A stretch of DNA of 64,000 bases from Flavobacterium sp. (GTDB lineage Bacteria; Bacteroidota; Bacteroidia; Flavobacteriales; Flavobacteriaceae): positions 160,338 through 224,337 of the forward strand of contig CP051546.1 of assembly GCA_012837155.1 (NCBI GenBank), read 5' to 3'. This document shows positions 9,151 to 20,137 of the stretch, piece by piece; the stretch's first letter is position 1; each line of letters starts with the position of its first letter. The notes under the pieces were generated by a model. That model was not told where the DNA came from. It saw only the letters and a program-made list of their open reading frames with translations, and did not search any database. Position numbers and translations under genes: made by a program.

Positions 9151-9201
9151 AGTCACACGACATGAAGACATTTGGCATGAAGACGTTAAGACTTAAAGAA
9201 A

Positions 9202-10252
9202 ATGAAAGTAACCATAGACGGTCAAGCGATTGAGGTAGAACCAGGAACAACGATCCTGCAAGCAGCCAGAATGATTGGTGGAGAAGTAGTTCCACCAGCC
9301 ATGTGCTACCATTCAAAACTAAAAGGAAGCGGCGGAAAATGCCGTTGTTGTTTAGTTGAAGTTGCCAAAGGAAGTGAAGCCGACCCAAGACCCATGCCAA
9401 AATTAATGGCTTCTTGCGTAACCGGCTGCATGGACGGAATGGAAGTAAATAGCAAATCTTCGGCAAGAGTTCAAGAAGCAAGAAAATCGGTAACGGAATT
9501 CTTATTAATCAATCACCCTTTAGATTGTCCTGTTTGTGATCAAGCGGGAGAATGCGATTTGCAGAATTTAAGTTTCGAACACGGAAAATCAGAAAGCCGT
9601 TATATAGAAGAAAAAAAGAACTTTTGAACCAGAAGATATTGGTCCAAATATTCAATTGCACATGAATCGTTGCATTCTTTGCTACCGTTGTGTGATGGTT
9701 GCTGACCAAATTACAGACAACCGAGTTCACGGAGTGATGGACAGAGGCGATCATTCGAATATTTCAACTTGCATTTCCCAAGCCATTGATAATGAATTTT
9801 CGGGGAATATGATTGATGTTTGCCCAGTTGGTGCGTTGACCGACAAAACATTTAGATTCAAATCGAGAGTTTGGTTCAACAAGCCCTACAACGCCCATAG
9901 AGATTGCCCTACTTGTTCTGGAAAAACCACGGTTTGGATGTTTGGCGACGAGATTCAACGAGTTACAGGAAGAAAAGATGAGTTCCATGAAATTGAAGAA
10001 TTTATTTGTAACGGATGTCGTTTTGACCATAAAGATGTGAATGATTGGGTAATTGAAGGACCAAGAGCATTCGAAAAAGATTCGGTTATCAACCAAAACA
10101 AACACTTTGGAAAATTAGAAACTGTTCAAATTGACACCGAAAAAAATATTCTTTTGGGGAGAGAGGAAGACAGAAAAAAAATAAGCATGGTAGCGATTGA
10201 CTACAACGAAAAAATTGACGGCGAACCCTTAAATTCTACTAAAAATGGATAG
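9202..10252 (+). CDS. nuoG: NADH-quinone oxidoreductase subunit G, short form, one-base frameshift
   Basis: Iron-sulfur subunit of the NADH module. It has an N-terminal 2Fe-2S ferredoxin domain (CYHSKLKGSGGKCRCC), a His-Cys3 cluster region (HPLDCPVCDQAGECDLQN) and further 4Fe-4S ligands (NRCILCYRCV, CPVGAL). At about 349 residues it lacks the C-terminal molybdopterin-type domain, as I recall for flavobacterial NuoG. The frame breaks at about 9610-9625: a run of 7 A should be 6, which restores EEKRTFEPEDIG and joins the two parts. The 3' end overlaps nuoH by 8 bases. Confidence 0.92.
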
Positions 10253-11297
10253 TACATTTGTTATAGAAAAAAGTGTTGTAATCCTTGTTGTATTTGCCGT
10301 GACGATGATAATGGCAATGTATTCTACTTGGGCCGAAAGAAAAGTAGCTGCTTTTCTTCAGGACAGAATTGGTCCGAACAGAGCTGGTCCTTTTGGACTA
10401 TTTCAACCACTTGCCGATGGTTTAAAATTGTTTGCCAAAGAGGAATTTTCGCCAAACACTCCCAATAAATTTTTATTCTTAGTTGGTCCTGGCATTGCGA
10501 TGGGAACGGCTTTGATGACTAGTGCCGTCATTCCTTGGGGCGATAAATTTCACCCTCTTCGGAAGAGATATTTTACTACAAGCAACTGATATTAATGTAG
10601 CGGTTTTGTACATTTTTGGCGTTGTTTCTGTTGGAGTATACGGAATTATGATTGGCGGCTGGGCTTCGAATAATAAATTCTCCCTGATTGGAGCCATTCG
10701 AGCAGCTTCGCAAATGGTTTCTTATGAAGTGGCTATGGGATTATCAGTTGTAGCTTTATTAATGATGACAGGGACTTTAAGCCTAAAAGAAATTTCGGTA
10801 CAACAATCCGGAATGCATTGGAATGTTTTTTACCAACCTTTATCCTTTTTAATATTTTTGATTTGTGCCTTTGCAGAAACCAACAGAACGCCTTTTGATT
10901 TAGCAGAATGTGAAACCGAATTAATAGGAGGATATCATACTGAATATTCCTCAATGAAAATGGGTTTTTACTTATTTGCTGAATATGCCAATATGTTTAT
11001 TTCATCAACGATTTTGGCGGTTTTATTTTTTGGAGGATATAATTATCCGGGAATGAGTTGGGCTGTAGAACATTGGGGAGTAAATATTGCCAATGTAATA
11101 GGAATTGCAGCTTTGTTTGTAAAACTATGTGGGTTTATTTTCTTTTATATGTGGGTTCGCTGGACTATTCCAAGATTTAGATATGATCAATTGATGCATT
11201 TGGGTTGGAGAATTTAATCCCGCTTTCGATTTTTAATATCATAATCACAGGAATTGTTCTTTTGAGAGTAGAAATAATGGCCTATTTAGGGTTTTAA
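10245..11297 (+). CDS. nuoH: NADH-quinone oxidoreductase subunit H, two one-base frameshifts
   Basis: Membrane subunit that, with NuoA, B and D, forms the quinone chamber. Family motifs are seen: AERKVAAFLQDRIGPNRAGP in the first cytoplasmic loop and ETNRTPFDLAECETELIGGY in the conserved loop. Breaks: at about 10554 an extra C in a CCC run (removing it gives DKFHLFGRDILLQATD), and at about 11214 a missing T (restoring it gives LGWRILIPLSIFNIIITG and a stop at 11295-11297). Without the second correction the protein would lose its last helix. About 350 residues after correction. Confidence 0.92.
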
Positions 11298-11396
11298 GGA
11301 GTCGAATTGGCACCTTAAGATTTCAAAATAAAAAATAAGAAAATCAGGTTTTATTAGGAGTTCCTAAATTTAAAATCTAAAATCTAAAATTAAGAA

Positions 11397-11942
11397 ATGT
11401 CAATACAAGAAATATCACTTTCCGGCAGAAAAAAGGTAGTCTCTAACAAGGAGATGACTTTTCTCGAACGAATGTATCTTATAGCCATATTCAAGGGCTT
11501 ATGGATTACAATTAAGCACTTTTTTAGAAAAAAAGCCACGATTCAATTTCCAGAACAGGTCCGCACAATGAGCCCAGTTTATCGTGGTCAGCACATGTTG
11601 AAAAGGGATGAACAAGGTCGCGAAAACTGCACCGCTTGTGGTTTGTGTGCTTTATCGTGTCCTGCCGAAGCCATCACGATGAAGGCTGCAGAACGCAAAG
11701 CCGACGAGAAACATTTGTATCGTGAGGAAAAATACGCCGAGATTTATGAAATCAATATGTTGCGTTGTATCTTTTGTGGATTATGTGAAGAAGCTTGCCC
11801 GAAAGACGCAATATATTTGACCCTTTCAAAGGAATTAGTCCCAGCAAATTACAGTAGAGAAGATTTTATTTATGGCAAAGATAAATTAGTAATGCCTTTG
11901 GAAATCGCAATGAAAAATGCACAACTTAAAAACGCCAACTAA
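11397..11942 (+). CDS. nuoI: NADH-quinone oxidoreductase subunit I
   Basis: The 23-kDa-type subunit, 181 residues, with two 4Fe-4S clusters (N6a/N6b) that carry electrons towards N2. Two classical ferredoxin motifs are present: CTACGLCALSCPAEA and CIFCGLCEEACPKDA. An N-terminal amphipathic segment anchors it to the membrane arm. The 99 bases before it hold AT-rich imperfect repeats (AAATCTAAAATC type) and no gene. Its stop codon directly abuts the nuoJ start. Confidence 0.96.
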   Translation: MSIQEISLSGRKKVVSNKEMTFLERMYLIAIFKGLWITIKHFFRKKATIQFPEQVRTMSPVYRGQHMLKRDEQGRENCTACGLCALSCPAEAITMKAAERKADEKHLYREEKYAEIYEINMLRCIFCGLCEEACPKDAIYLTLSKELVPANYSREDFIYGKDKLVMPLEIAMKNAQLKNAN

Positions 11943-12482
11943 ATGATACACATTCCTGATTTAGCAAATGCAACACCCATACAAATTGTCTTTTGTGTAT
12001 TGTCTGTTATCACATTAGCCACAGCATTTTTGACTATATATAGCAGAAATCCTATGCACAGCGCCATCTATTTAGTCATTTGTTTTTCTTCGATTACTGG
12101 ACATTATTTGCTTTTAAATGCTCAATTTTTAGCAATAGTCAATTTTATAGTTTACACGGGAGCCATTATGATTCTCATTGTCTTTACAATCATGTTGATG
12201 AATTTAAACAAAGAAAACGAAGTATATAAACCTCGAGTAACTCGTTTGGGAGCAATCGTTTTGTTCTGTTTGATGTGTTTGATTTTAATCGCCATTTTTA
12301 TAAACTCGAAACCAATTGTTGGAGAATATATAATTACTGGCGAAGATTACCAATCTATAAAAGTACTAGGTAAAGTGCTTCTTAATGAATATATGGTTCC
12401 TTTTGAATTTGCATCCATATTGCTTTTAGTAGCTATGATTGGTTCGGTTTTATTGTCTAAAAAAGAAAAAAACGAAAAGTAA
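11943..12482 (+). CDS. nuoJ: NADH-quinone oxidoreductase subunit J
   Basis: Small membrane subunit of the proton-pumping arm, 179 residues with five predicted helices. Conserved features are [15 protein letters not shown] at the start of helix 2 and [20 protein letters not shown] in helix 3. It follows nuoI with no gap, and nuoK begins one base after its stop, so I, J and K are tightly coupled. Confidence 0.95.
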   Translation: MIHIPDLANATPIQIVFCVLSVITLATAFLTIYSRNPMHSAIYLVICFSSITGHYLLLNAQFLAIVNFIVYTGAIMILIVFTIMLMNLNKENEVYKPRVTRLGAIVLFCLMCLILIAIFINSKPIVGEYIITGEDYQSIKVLGKVLLNEYMVPFEFASILLLVAMIGSVLLSKKEKNEK

Positions 12483-12483
12483 T

Positions 12484-12804
12484 ATGGAGAATATTTTAAA
12501 TCAAATTGGGATCGAAAACTATATCTTCTTGAGCGTAATCCTTTTTTGCATTGGCGTATTTGGAGTTTTATATCGACGAAATGCAATTATTGTATTTATG
12601 TCAATCGAGATAATGTTAAATGCTGTAAATCTTTTGTTTGTGGCGTTTTCGACTTATCATCAAGATGCCCAAGGACAAGTTTTTGTGTTTTTTTCGATGG
12701 CAGTTGCAGCCGCTGAAGTTGCCGTTGGATTGGCAATTCTAGTTTCAGTATTTAGAAATTTAGGAACGATAGACGTAGGGAATTTAAAAAATTTAAAAGG
12801 ATAA
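12484..12804 (+). CDS. nuoK: NADH-quinone oxidoreductase subunit K
   Basis: Antiporter-like small membrane subunit, 106 residues and three helices. The membrane glutamates are visible in [18 protein letters not shown] and [16 protein letters not shown] chose the ATG at 12484 ([15 protein letters not shown]), one base after the nuoJ stop. An upstream in-frame start at 12439 would lie inside nuoJ and give a non-family extension. Confidence 0.95.
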   Translation: MENILNQIGIENYIFLSVILFCIGVFGVLYRRNAIIVFMSIEIMLNAVNLLFVAFSTYHQDAQGQVFVFFSMAVAAAEVAVGLAILVSVFRNLGTIDVGNLKNLKG

Positions 12805-12810
12805 TTTTCA

Positions 12811-14698
12811 ATGGATACAAGTTTAATTTTAGTTTTATTACTTTCTCCTTTCGTAGGGTTTTTGTTCAATGTTTTTTTGGGCAAAAAAGCAGGAAAAAGC
12901 ATTGTGGGAATTATGGGAACACTTTCGGTGGTGGTTTCATTTGCAGTTACAATCTATTTTTTCTTGCAAATAAACCAAACCAAACAAGCCATCGAAATCA
13001 ATTTGTTCGATTGGATTTCAACCCAAAGATTCAACATTAATTTGGCTTTCTTCTAGACCAATTATCATTACTTTGGCTGTTATTCGTTACTGGAATTGGA
13101 TCTTTGATTCATTTATATTCCATCAGTTATATGCATGATGACGAGAAAATGCATTCGTTTTTTGCCTATTTGAATCTGTTTATCTTCTTTATGATTACGC
13201 TGGTAATTGGAAGCAACCTATTGGTCATGTTCATTGGTTGGGAAGGCGTTGGTCTTTGCTCCTATTTATTGATTGGATTTTGGTACAAAAATCAAGATTT
13301 TAATGATGCGGCCAAAAAGGCTTTCATCATGAATAGAATTGGGGATTTAGGATTTTAATCGGAATATTTATAATAGGTTCTTTATTTCATACGCTCGATT
13401 TTTCCACTTTAAAAACATTGATTACAACGGCAAAAGACACCAACGATTTTTGGGTTGCTGCTGCTGCCTTAGCTTTATTCATTGGAGCCTCTGGAAAATC
13501 GGCTCAAATTCCTTTATACACTTGGTTGCCCGATGCGATGGCTGGACCAACACCAGTATCAGCATTGATACACGCAGCGACAATGGTTACCGCAGGAATT
13601 TTTATGATTACCCGATTGAATTTCCTGTTCGACATTGCGCCAAGTGTACAAAACATAATAGCCATTATTGGTGCTATAACTTCATTAGTTGCCGCAACGA
13701 TTGCGTTGACTCAAACCGACATTAAAAAAGTCTTGGCGTATTCTACGGTTTCTCAATTGGGACTAATGTTCTTAGCTTTAGGATTCGGAGCTTATGAAGT
13801 AGCAGTTTTTCACGTAATCACGCACGCTTTCTTCAAAGCTTGTTTATTCTTGGGTTCTGGCTCAGTAATTCACGGATTGCACGGCGAACAAGATATGCGA
13901 AAAATGGGTGGTCTAAAAAAAGCCATGCCCATCACTTTTATAACCATGCTGATTGCTTCATTGGCTATTTCTGGAATTTTCCCATTGGCAGGTTTTTGGT
14001 CAAAAGACGAAATCTTGATGACCGCTTTTCACCACAATCCAAGCTTATGGATAATAGGTTCTATCGCTTCGATAATGACGGCTTTTTATATGTTTAGATT
14101 AATGTACCTAACGTTTTTCAAAACCTTTAGAGGAACCAAAGAACAAGAACATCATTTGCACGAAAGCCCAAGTCTAATTACCTTTCCTTTGATTGTTCTT
14201 GCCCTTTTATCTTTCTTTGGCGGAATAATTAGTTTGCCTGGAAATAGCTGGCTGAATGATTATTTATCACCCCTATTTTCGAAAGTTGCTCAAGAAGAAC
14301 ATTCACTAGGAACCACCGAATATGCATTGATGGCAATCGCCACAATTGGTGCGATAGCAGGAATACTATACGCTCGTATGAAATATATTAAAAACGGTTT
14401 AATTCCGAGCGAAGACTCCGAAATTACTGGTTTAACCAAAGTTTTGTATCACAAATATTATGTTGACGAGGCGTATCAGGCTATTTTTGTAAAACCTCTA
14501 AATAGTTTGTCTAATTTCTTTAGAGATTCTGTTGAAACGACTTTATCAGCAATGGTTTTTGGATTAGGAAAAGCAACAAACGAATTGGCTTTCCAAGGCA
14601 AAAAATTACAGAACGGAAGTATTGGCTTTTATCTTTTCGCCTTTGTCATAGGAGTTTGCGCCATACTAACCTATTTCTACTATCAAAATAATTTTTAA
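12811..14698 (+). CDS. nuoL: NADH-quinone oxidoreductase subunit L, two one-base frameshifts
   Basis: The distal antiporter-like proton pump with the long lateral helix, about 628 residues after correction. Core motifs are [53 protein letters not shown] and [11 protein letters not shown]-like loop sequence (WSKDEILM). Breaks: at about 13047 a missing T (restores [16 protein letters not shown]) and at about 13355 a missing T (restores [16 protein letters not shown]). Both are in T-runs. The gene lies between nuoK (6-base gap) and nuoM (3-base gap). Confidence 0.93.
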
Positions 14699-14701
14699 AT
14701 A

Positions 14702-16144
14702 ATGAATGTAACTACACTATTAATCATACTTTTGGTTGGCGCGTTTGCTACTTATATTTCGGGCGATAAATGGGCCTCAAAAGTGGCTTTGCTTTTTGGA
14801 TTAACTGCATTTGCAAGTTCGATTTGTTTATTAAACCAATACAATTTGGGAGACAAAATTGACTACGTAAAACCTTGGATTTCTAACCCAAAAATCTATT
14901 TTGCTTTACAAGCAGACGGACTTTCACTAGCAATGCTTTTGCTTACAACTGCTTTGACTCCTATTATAATCTATTCTTCTTTTGGAAATACATATAAAAA
15001 CCCAAAAGCTTTTTACGCTTTAATCTTGTTTATGGTCTTTGCCATGTCGGGAACTTTTCTAGCTTCGGATGGCATTTTATACTACATTTTCTGGGAACTA
15101 TCGTTAATTCCTATTTATTTTATTGCCCTCATTTGGGGAAATGGCGATGCCGAAGAACGCAAAAAAGCGGTGGTTAAATTCTTCATCTACACCCTTGCAG
15201 GCTCGTTGTTTATGCTGATTGCTTTTGTTTATTTGTATCAAAAAGCGGGAAGCTTCTTAATTGGCTATTTAGTTCAACTTAAATTATCTTCAACAGAACA
15301 ATTTTGGCTATTCTTGGCTTTCTTTTTGGCTTATGCCATCAAAATTCCACTAATTCCATTTCACACTTGGCAAGCAAAAGTATATCAAAAAGCACCAACC
15401 GTTGGGACAATGTTGCTCTCGGGAATTATGCTAAAAATGGGATTGTATAGCGTTATCCGTTGGCAATTACCTATTGCGCCATTAGCTGCAAAAGAATATC
15501 TCTTTGTACTTGTTGGACTAGGAATTGCTGGAGTAATCTACGGTTCAATCGTAGCCTTGCGACAAAAAGATTTGAAAAAATTATTGGCCTATTCTTCCCT
15601 AGCACACGTTGGCTTAATTGCTGCTGGCGCCTATACCTTAACTCCTGACGGATTACGTGGCGCGGTTTTACAAATGATAGCGCACGGATTTGTAGTTGTT
15701 GGTTTGTTCCTTGTTGCCGAAATTATTTTCAGAAGATACGAAACAAGAACCATTTCTGAAATGGGGGGCATTCGTGCTCAATCGCCAAAATTAACCTCGA
15801 TGTTTATGATTTTGGTTTTGGCCTCTGTGGCTTTGCCATCAACATTTAACTTTGTGGGAGAGTTTACCGTTTTATTCAGCATTTCACAAATAAGCATTTT
15901 CTATGCTATTCTTGGCGGAACAACCATTATTTTGGGAGCGTATTATATGCTAAAAATGTTCCAACACGTGATGTTGGGCGAAACCAACGTTAAAGTTTTT
16001 AAAGATGTAACTTTCAACGAAGGTTTTTCTTTGATTCTTATCATCGCCGTTTTATTCTTTTTTGGATTGTATCCAAAACCAATTATCGATTTGGTAACCC
16101 CAAGTCTCGAAAATATTTTAGCACAGATAAATAGATTTAATTAA
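14702..16144 (+). CDS. nuoM: NADH-quinone oxidoreductase subunit M
   Basis: Antiporter-like proton-pumping subunit, 480 residues, intact, with about 14 helices. Motifs are IFWELSLIPIYFIALIWG (with the key membrane glutamate), IPLIPFHTWQAKVYQKAPT and LKKLLAYSSLAHVGLIAAG. It ends at 16144 and is followed by a 387-base stretch before nuoN, unlike the tight spacing elsewhere in the operon. Confidence 0.96.
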   Translation: MNVTTLLIILLVGAFATYISGDKWASKVALLFGLTAFASSICLLNQYNLGDKIDYVKPWISNPKIYFALQADGLSLAMLLLTTALTPIIIYSSFGNTYKNPKAFYALILFMVFAMSGTFLASDGILYYIFWELSLIPIYFIALIWGNGDAEERKKAVVKFFIYTLAGSLFMLIAFVYLYQKAGSFLIGYLVQLKLSSTEQFWLFLAFFLAYAIKIPLIPFHTWQAKVYQKAPTVGTMLLSGIMLKMGLYSVIRWQLPIAPLAAKEYLFVLVGLGIAGVIYGSIVALRQKDLKKLLAYSSLAHVGLIAAGAYTLTPDGLRGAVLQMIAHGFVVVGLFLVAEIIFRRYETRTISEMGGIRAQSPKLTSMFMILVLASVALPSTFNFVGEFTVLFSISQISIFYAILGGTTIILGAYYMLKMFQHVMLGETNVKVFKDVTFNEGFSLILIIAVLFFFGLYPKPIIDLVTPSLENILAQINRFN

Positions 16145-16185
16145 AAAATTAGAATTAAGAATTTGAGAATTAGGATTTTTGTTGG

Positions 16186-16360
16186 ATGAGTAAAGAGAAC
16201 CGTCTAATAAATTTTAAAACTATAGGACAGGACTAAAGAAGAACTTAAAAATCGTAAATAAGAAGCCGATAAAAGTTTATGTTGGTTAACGTTTATCAAA
16301 GGATTAAAAATAGAATGTGATCAGGTTGAACTCGAAAAATTAATAAAAGAAGCAGAATGA
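16186..16360 (+). pseudogene. Probable remnant of a second four-helix-bundle gene
   Basis: Between nuoM and nuoN. An ATG at 16186 opens MSKENRLINF before a stop. A later frame reads RTKEELKNRK, stop, EADKSLCWLTFIKGLKIECD and so on, ending at 16358-16360. This resembles the N- and C-termini of four-helix-bundle (S23-like) proteins with the middle deleted. It is an eye-level match only and could be chance. The rest of the gap (to 16531) holds AT-rich imperfect inverted repeats of AAATCCTAAATCC type and no gene. Confidence 0.35.
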
Positions 16361-16531
16361 ATTAATTGTAATTTTTTCATCAGGAATAAGAACAATAAAA
16401 GCGAAAATAATATAAAATAATAAAAAAGAATTAGAAATTAGGATTTAAGAATTAGAAATTTCGAGCATTAGCGAATGGTCTTTTTACAATTTTAAATCCT
16501 AAATCCTAAATCTGAAATTCTAAATCGAAAA

Positions 16532-17898
16532 ATGAACACATTAATAGCAATTACAGCACTCGGGGTTTTATGCCTTTTATTTGAAATTTTAAATTTTAGA
16601 AAAGCCATTGTTCCTGTAACCATTATGGGTCTATTGGCAATTCTTGGATTGACCTTTACAGAATATAGCAATCCTGCGAGTTATCACAATAATATGATGG
16701 TGGTAAACCAATTTTCATCTGCATTTTCTGGATTGTTTATTGTACTTACTATTTTCTTGGTCGCTTTGGCTCATGATTTCTACGAAGACCACCAAACAAA
16801 AATCTCCGATTTTATTGCCATAAAAATATTTATGCTAGCTGGCGCAGTTGCAATGGTTTCTTTCGGAAACTTAGCCATGTTCTTTTTAGGAATCGAAATT
16901 TTATCTATTTCCCTATATATTCTTGCTGCAAGCAAAAGAACAAATATAAAAAGTAACGAAGCTGGAATGAAATATTTCTTGATGGGTTCCTTTGCGTCTG
17001 GGATTATATTATTTGGAATTTGCCTGATTTACGGTGCAATGGGCACTTTTGACATTGCCGAAATTACAGAATGGTCTCGTTCTGCCGAATTGCCTTCTTG
17101 GTTTCCGATAGGCATTTCACTAGTGACCATTGGAATGCTTTTAAGATTGCTGCTGTGCCTTTTCACTTTTGGGCTCCCGATGTTTATGAAGGCTCTCCAG
17201 CTTTGACAACGGCTACGATGAGTACTTTAGTAAAAGTGGTTGCAATGGCAACATTATACAAATTATTAACCGCAATGCATGCGGATCTTTCGGATGCTTT
17301 TATCAATATCATTATCCTAATCTCGATTGCTTCGATGACTGTTGGAAATATAATGGCGTTAAAACAAACCAACGTGAAACGCATGTTAGCTTTCTCAGGA
17401 ATTTCGCACGCTGGTTTTATGTTAATGGCGTTATTAAGCATTAGCACTTCGGCAGGAAGTTTATTGTATTATGCCTCAGCGTACTCATTGGCTGGAATAG
17501 CTGCTTTTGCCGTGATTTTATACGTTTGCAAAAACAAGGATAACGAGGCTATTGCCAACTTTAACGGATTGGGTAAAAACAATCCACTAATGGCGGCAGT
17601 TCTTACAGCTGCTTTGCTTTCGATGGCTGGAATACCTATTTTTGCTGGATTTTTTGCTAAATTGACTTTGTTCAATCAAACCCTTCAAGCTGGACATTTA
17701 GTGATTGTAATTCTAGCGGTTATCAACTCAATCATTAGTGTGGGCTATTATTTTAAACTGATTTTAGCGATGTACAACAAAGAGCCAAACGAAGCCGCAA
17801 TAAAAACACCATTTGTATTTTACGCAGTAGCAGTAATTGCAATTCTTTTGAATATCATTTTAGGTTTATTCCCTTCCTTAGTGATGAACCTATTGTAA
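16532..17898 (+). CDS. nuoN: NADH-quinone oxidoreductase subunit N, one-base frameshift
   Basis: Last complex I gene; antiporter-like proton-pumping subunit of about 455 residues. Motifs are FFLGIEILSISLYILAA (with the membrane glutamate), GMKYFLMGSFASGIILFG, AAVPFHFWAPDVYEGSP and NVKRMLAFSGISHAGFMLMA. The frame breaks at about 17143, where a T-run is one base short; restoring it gives GMLFKIAAVPFHFWAPD. With this gene all 14 subunits A-N are present in order. Confidence 0.93.
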
Positions 17899-17962
17899 AA
17901 TGCTTAAAGAATAAAGCTTGACCAAAAGCAAAAAAAACGAAAAATAACTAAATAGAAACAGA

Positions 17963-18501
17963 ATGATTATGAAATGTATTAAGTTGAGTATAATTTTATT
18001 CTTATTAGTTACTGCCGTTCGTGCGCAAAGCCCTGTTGTTTCGGAGGTTTTAAAGTAGGATCGAATGAAAAATTAGTGTTTTCTTATGTTGCCAAAGGCA
18101 CCCAAAATTACGAAGCACAGATAGACCCAACCAATCCCAATCAGGCAAAATGGGTTTTTATTGAACCCGTTGCTAACTTGTATGATGAGATGGGAACCTG
18201 TGTGATAACACATTACAAAGGGCCCACTTGGAAATATACTGCCGACGGAAGCACCGTAAAAGGAAAAATGATCGCCTCGATGTCAGCTCCTAGCCCTAGT
18301 GAAAACATTCCTTGGTTGTTGCTCGAAAGTGTAGAAAATAAAGGAACTGGTTTATTATCCAATATCAATCGAATACAACGTTTAAACACCCAAGGCGGAG
18401 TCGCTCCTGCAACAGCACCAAGTTTAGACAAAGTAGGAACAGTAATTAAAATACCATATACTGCCGTATATTATTTTTTTAAAAATACAAACAACGAATA
18501 A
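17963..18501 (+). CDS. Secreted DUF3455 protein, one-base frameshift
   Basis: A signal peptide (MKCIKLSIILFLLVTAVRAQ) is followed after a frameshift at about 18050 by a DUF3455 domain. The T-run there is one base short; restoring it gives SEVFKVGSNEKLVFSYVAKG. Family features are WVFIEPVANLYDEMG, THYKGPTWKYTADGS, IPWLLLESVENKGTG, IQRLNTQGG and KIPYTAVYYFF. Proteins of this family are small, exported and of unknown function. It follows nuoN by 64 bases in the same direction but is probably not part of complex I. Confidence 0.7.
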
Positions 18502-18637
18502 ATCATACTCGCAAGACATAGATAAAACCAATACAAACAGGATTTAGGATTTAAATGATAATTTTTCTTAGCCTGTGCTAGTTGATTTATGGAGATAAAA
18601 ATCGATACATCGACAATAATTTTAAAGATAAGACAAT

Positions 18638-18670
18638 AAACCATCCCGTCTTTAAGGCGTGATGGTTTTT
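18638..18670 (+). terminator. Probable terminator before the MBOAT gene
   Basis: AAACCATC and GATGGTTT form the outer stem, with a partly paired inner loop, followed by a short T-run. Confidence 0.6.
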
Positions 18671-18704
18671 GTCTTCCATATAAAGTACAATTGACAACCA
18701 AAAT

Positions 18705-20137
18705 ATGTTTTTTAACTCTTTATCATTTGTTATTTTTTTACCAATAGTTTTTTTATGCTACTGGTTTGTTTTTAGTAAAACTAAAAACACTCAAAACGCA
18801 TTTCTTGTTGTGGTAAGTTATTATTTCTATACCTGCTGGGATTGGCGTTTCCTATTCCTATTGTTATTTTCAACCCTTTTGTGTTATTTCACGGGAATTC
18901 AAATAGAAAAAAGCACTCAAGACAGCAGTCGAAAATTTTGGTTTTGGCTAAGCATTATGTTCAATCTTGGTTTCTTAGGAATATTCAAATACTACAATTT
19001 TTTTGCCTCTTCCTTTTCAGAAATAGTAAACAATATTGGCATACAATCCAGTCCTATTTTGCTAAACCTAGTTCTTCCTGTTGGAATTTCTTTCTATACT
19101 TTTCACGGCTTGTCCTACCTAATTGACATTTATTACAAAAGAATACCGTCCGAGAAAAATGTCGTTGACTATGCCCTATTTGTGAGTTATTTTCCGCTTC
19201 TAGTCGCTGGCCCTATCGAAAGAGCGACCCATTTATTGCCACAAGTAAAACTAAAAAGAAGTTTCGATTTCGAAAAAGCCAAAGAAGGTGTTTACCAAAT
19301 TATTTGGGGATTGGTCAAAAAAGTAGTCATCGCCGATACCTGTTCTACTTATGCTAATGCCATTTTTGACAATTATACCTCAATGAATTCCTTGTCGTTA
19401 ATTTTAGGCGCAGTCTATTTTGCGTTCCAAATTTATGGCGATTTTTCAGGTTATTCAGATATGGCTTTGGGGATGTCGAAATTGTTCGGATTGGACTTGC
19501 TTCGAAATTTTAATTATCCTTATTTTTCCCGAGATATAGCCGAGTTTTGGCGACGCTGGCACATTTCGCTATCCTCTTGGTTCCGAGATTATTTGTACAT
19601 TCCTCTTGGCGGAAGCCGTGGCAGCAAACTCAAACAAGTGCGTAACGTGTTCATTATATTTGTGGTAAGCGGTTTTTGGCATGGAGCCAATTGGACTTTT
19701 TTGGCTTGGGGATTATCAACGCCTTGTATTTCTTGCCTTCATTGCTATTAGAAACCAACCGCGATAATATGGAAACGGCGGAACTGCATTGGAATTTCAA
19801 TTCTATAAAAGTGTTCTTTAGCATTCTCTCCACTTTTGCGCTATCGTGTGTGGCTTGGATATTTTTTAGGGCAAAAACCATCACCATTGCATTTGACTAT
19901 ATTGAACATATTTTCACAAACCAAACTTTCGCATTACAATACTTAGAAAACGAACGGTACAATTACGAATTGCTATTACTTATTCTTGCTTTTGTTTTGG
20001 TCGAATGGAACAGCCGATTTAGAATCGAGCCCATTTCAGGAAAATACAGTTGGCTAAAAATGACTTTGTGCCTTTTAGCAATTATCGTTTTGGGAACCTA
20101 TGCCGATTATAAAGAATTTATATATTTCCAATTCTAA
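18705..20137 (+). CDS. MBOAT family membrane O-acyltransferase, one-base frameshift
   Basis: AlgI/DltB-like membrane-bound O-acyltransferase, about 477 residues with many helices. It moves acyl groups (often acetyl) across the membrane to a cell-surface glycan. Key motifs are GDFSGYSDMALGMSKLFG, NFNYPYFSRDIAEFWRRWH, SLSSWFRDYLYIPLGG and the catalytic-His segment SGFWHGANWTFLAWG. The frame breaks at about 19714: a TT that should be TTT gives AWGFINALYFLPSLL. Its stop overlaps the start of the next gene (TAATG), as in MBOAT/SGNH pairs. The substrate cannot be told from sequence. Confidence 0.85.

Noticed and set aside
9612-9660. nuoG read as two separate genes
   Set aside because: One A fewer in a 7-A run joins the ferredoxin and cluster-binding parts into a normal NuoG; the same holds for nuoH, nuoL and nuoN.
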